A stretch of 5,982 bases of DNA from Methanobacterium sp. UBA294. GTDB taxonomy: Archaea; Methanobacteriota; Methanobacteria; Methanobacteriales; Methanobacteriaceae. Location of the stretch: positions 350,645 to 356,626 of the forward strand of contig DACB01000007.1 in NCBI GenBank assembly GCA_002494495.1. The letters are read 5' to 3'. A model generated the notes under the pieces. The model made no database searches and was not told the DNA's origin. It saw nothing but the letters and a program-made list of their open reading frames with translations. Numbering within the stretch: the first letter of the stretch is position 1; each line of letters opens with the position of its first letter. Both the position numbers and the translations under genes were made by a program. Of this stretch, positions 5,703-5,982 are shown one piece after another.

Positions 5703-5982
5703 TTAAAAAACCTCTTTTGGATTTTTGAGTTACTTAGTATATGGTAAAGATTTATTTTGTTGACCAAATCTTAACCAACTATTTTTCCTTAAATAAATTC
5801 TTAAAAATATTTATTATATGAATAAAGTTCTATTGCTAACTTACTATATAATGTTATTTGCCTACCTGGGGATGAATTTCCTATAATCACAAAAAATTTA
5901 CTCCTATGATCTTCACAGTGAATTGATCCCATAGTTATGCTAGATACTTAACAACTAACTTGACTTGAGTTTTTCTAGCAAT
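5703..5982. other. Intergenic region upstream of the hydrogenase operon
   Basis: An AT-rich stretch of 280 nt with no supported gene on either strand, no tRNA-like fold and no CRISPR repeat. Besides the candidate promoters it holds a symmetrical TTCAC-A-GTGAA (5912-5922), an imperfect inverted repeat GGGATGAATT/AATTGATCCC (5869-5878 and 5921-5930) and a distant inverted repeat TGCTAGA/TCTAGCA (5938-5944 and 5974-5980). A minus-strand frame is open from the window edge to a TAA at 5937-5935, too short to call a gene end. Confidence 0.6.
5733..5853 (-). promoter_or_regulatory. Promoter region of the ferredoxin-V4R-hydrogenase operon (position uncertain)
   Basis: Three TATA-like elements are visible on the minus strand: CATTATATAG (5853-5844), CATATAATAAATATTT (5820-5805) and ACCATATACTAAG (5745-5733). 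They would give leaders of roughly 120, 85 and 15 nt. I cannot choose between them from sequence alone. The direct repeat TTGGTTAA/TTGGTCAA (5778-5771 and 5767-5760) lies between the second and third. Confidence 0.4.

Noticed and set aside
5391..5747. Plus-strand open frames opposite the ferredoxin and its upstream region
   Set aside because: They overlap a ferredoxin with all eight cluster cysteines; their Phe/Tyr/Cys-rich translation is typical of an antisense shadow.
5938..5980. Inverted repeat TGCTAGA/TCTAGCA as a possible mobile-element end or terminator hairpin
   Set aside because: The arms are only 7 bp with a 29-nt loop; there is no transposase, target duplication or T tract to support either reading.
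5935..5982. Possible C-terminal end of another minus-strand gene (frame reading IARKTQVKLVVKYLA then TAA)
   Set aside because: Only 15 codons are visible, which can easily occur by chance, and no motif is recognisable; sequence beyond the edge is needed.

Overview
The window reads as a euryarchaeal methanogen chromosome, most likely Methanobacteriales and probably a Methanobacterium-type mesophile. The reasons are an archaeal replication factor C small subunit, a [NiFe]-hydrogenase of the methanogen Mvh (F420-non-reducing, group 3c) type, GGTGAT or GAGG ribosome binding sites, AT-rich TATA-type promoters and oligo(T) terminators. The genus is inferred from the overall look of the proteins, not from a search.

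All six genes are on the minus strand, so transcription runs from high to low coordinates. From 5702 to 2520 there is a tight four-gene operon: a two-[4Fe-4S] ferredoxin, a V4R-domain protein, a hydrogenase small subunit and a hydrogenase large subunit. Gaps are 10 nt or less and one junction overlaps. The operon ends in two T tracts. From 2348 to 1107 there is a separate gene with its own TATA box, encoding an N-terminal Roadblock/LC7 domain, a Glu/Pro-rich repetitive linker and an unidentified helical C-terminal domain. From 891 to the window edge is rfcS, the clamp-loader small subunit, cut off near its 3' end. The stretch 5703-5982 has no supported gene; it holds the operon's promoter region and several short repeats.

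The hydrogenase operon is the most interesting part. Canonical mvh operons carry mvhD, mvhG, mvhA and the polyferredoxin gene mvhB, and feed electrons to heterodisulfide reductase through MvhD. Here neither mvhD nor mvhB is present; a small ferredoxin and a V4R protein come first instead. The large subunit keeps all four nickel cysteines but replaces two prolines next to the active site (PRG becomes TRG, DPC becomes DVC). A reasonable inference is a soluble hydrogenase that exchanges electrons directly with its own ferredoxin, with the V4R protein as ligand-binding, assembly or sensing partner. That role is a hypothesis.

Starts were revised for two genes: the large subunit should begin at 3971 (not the GTG at 3980, which lies inside the ribosome binding site) and the small subunit at 4892 (not 4907).
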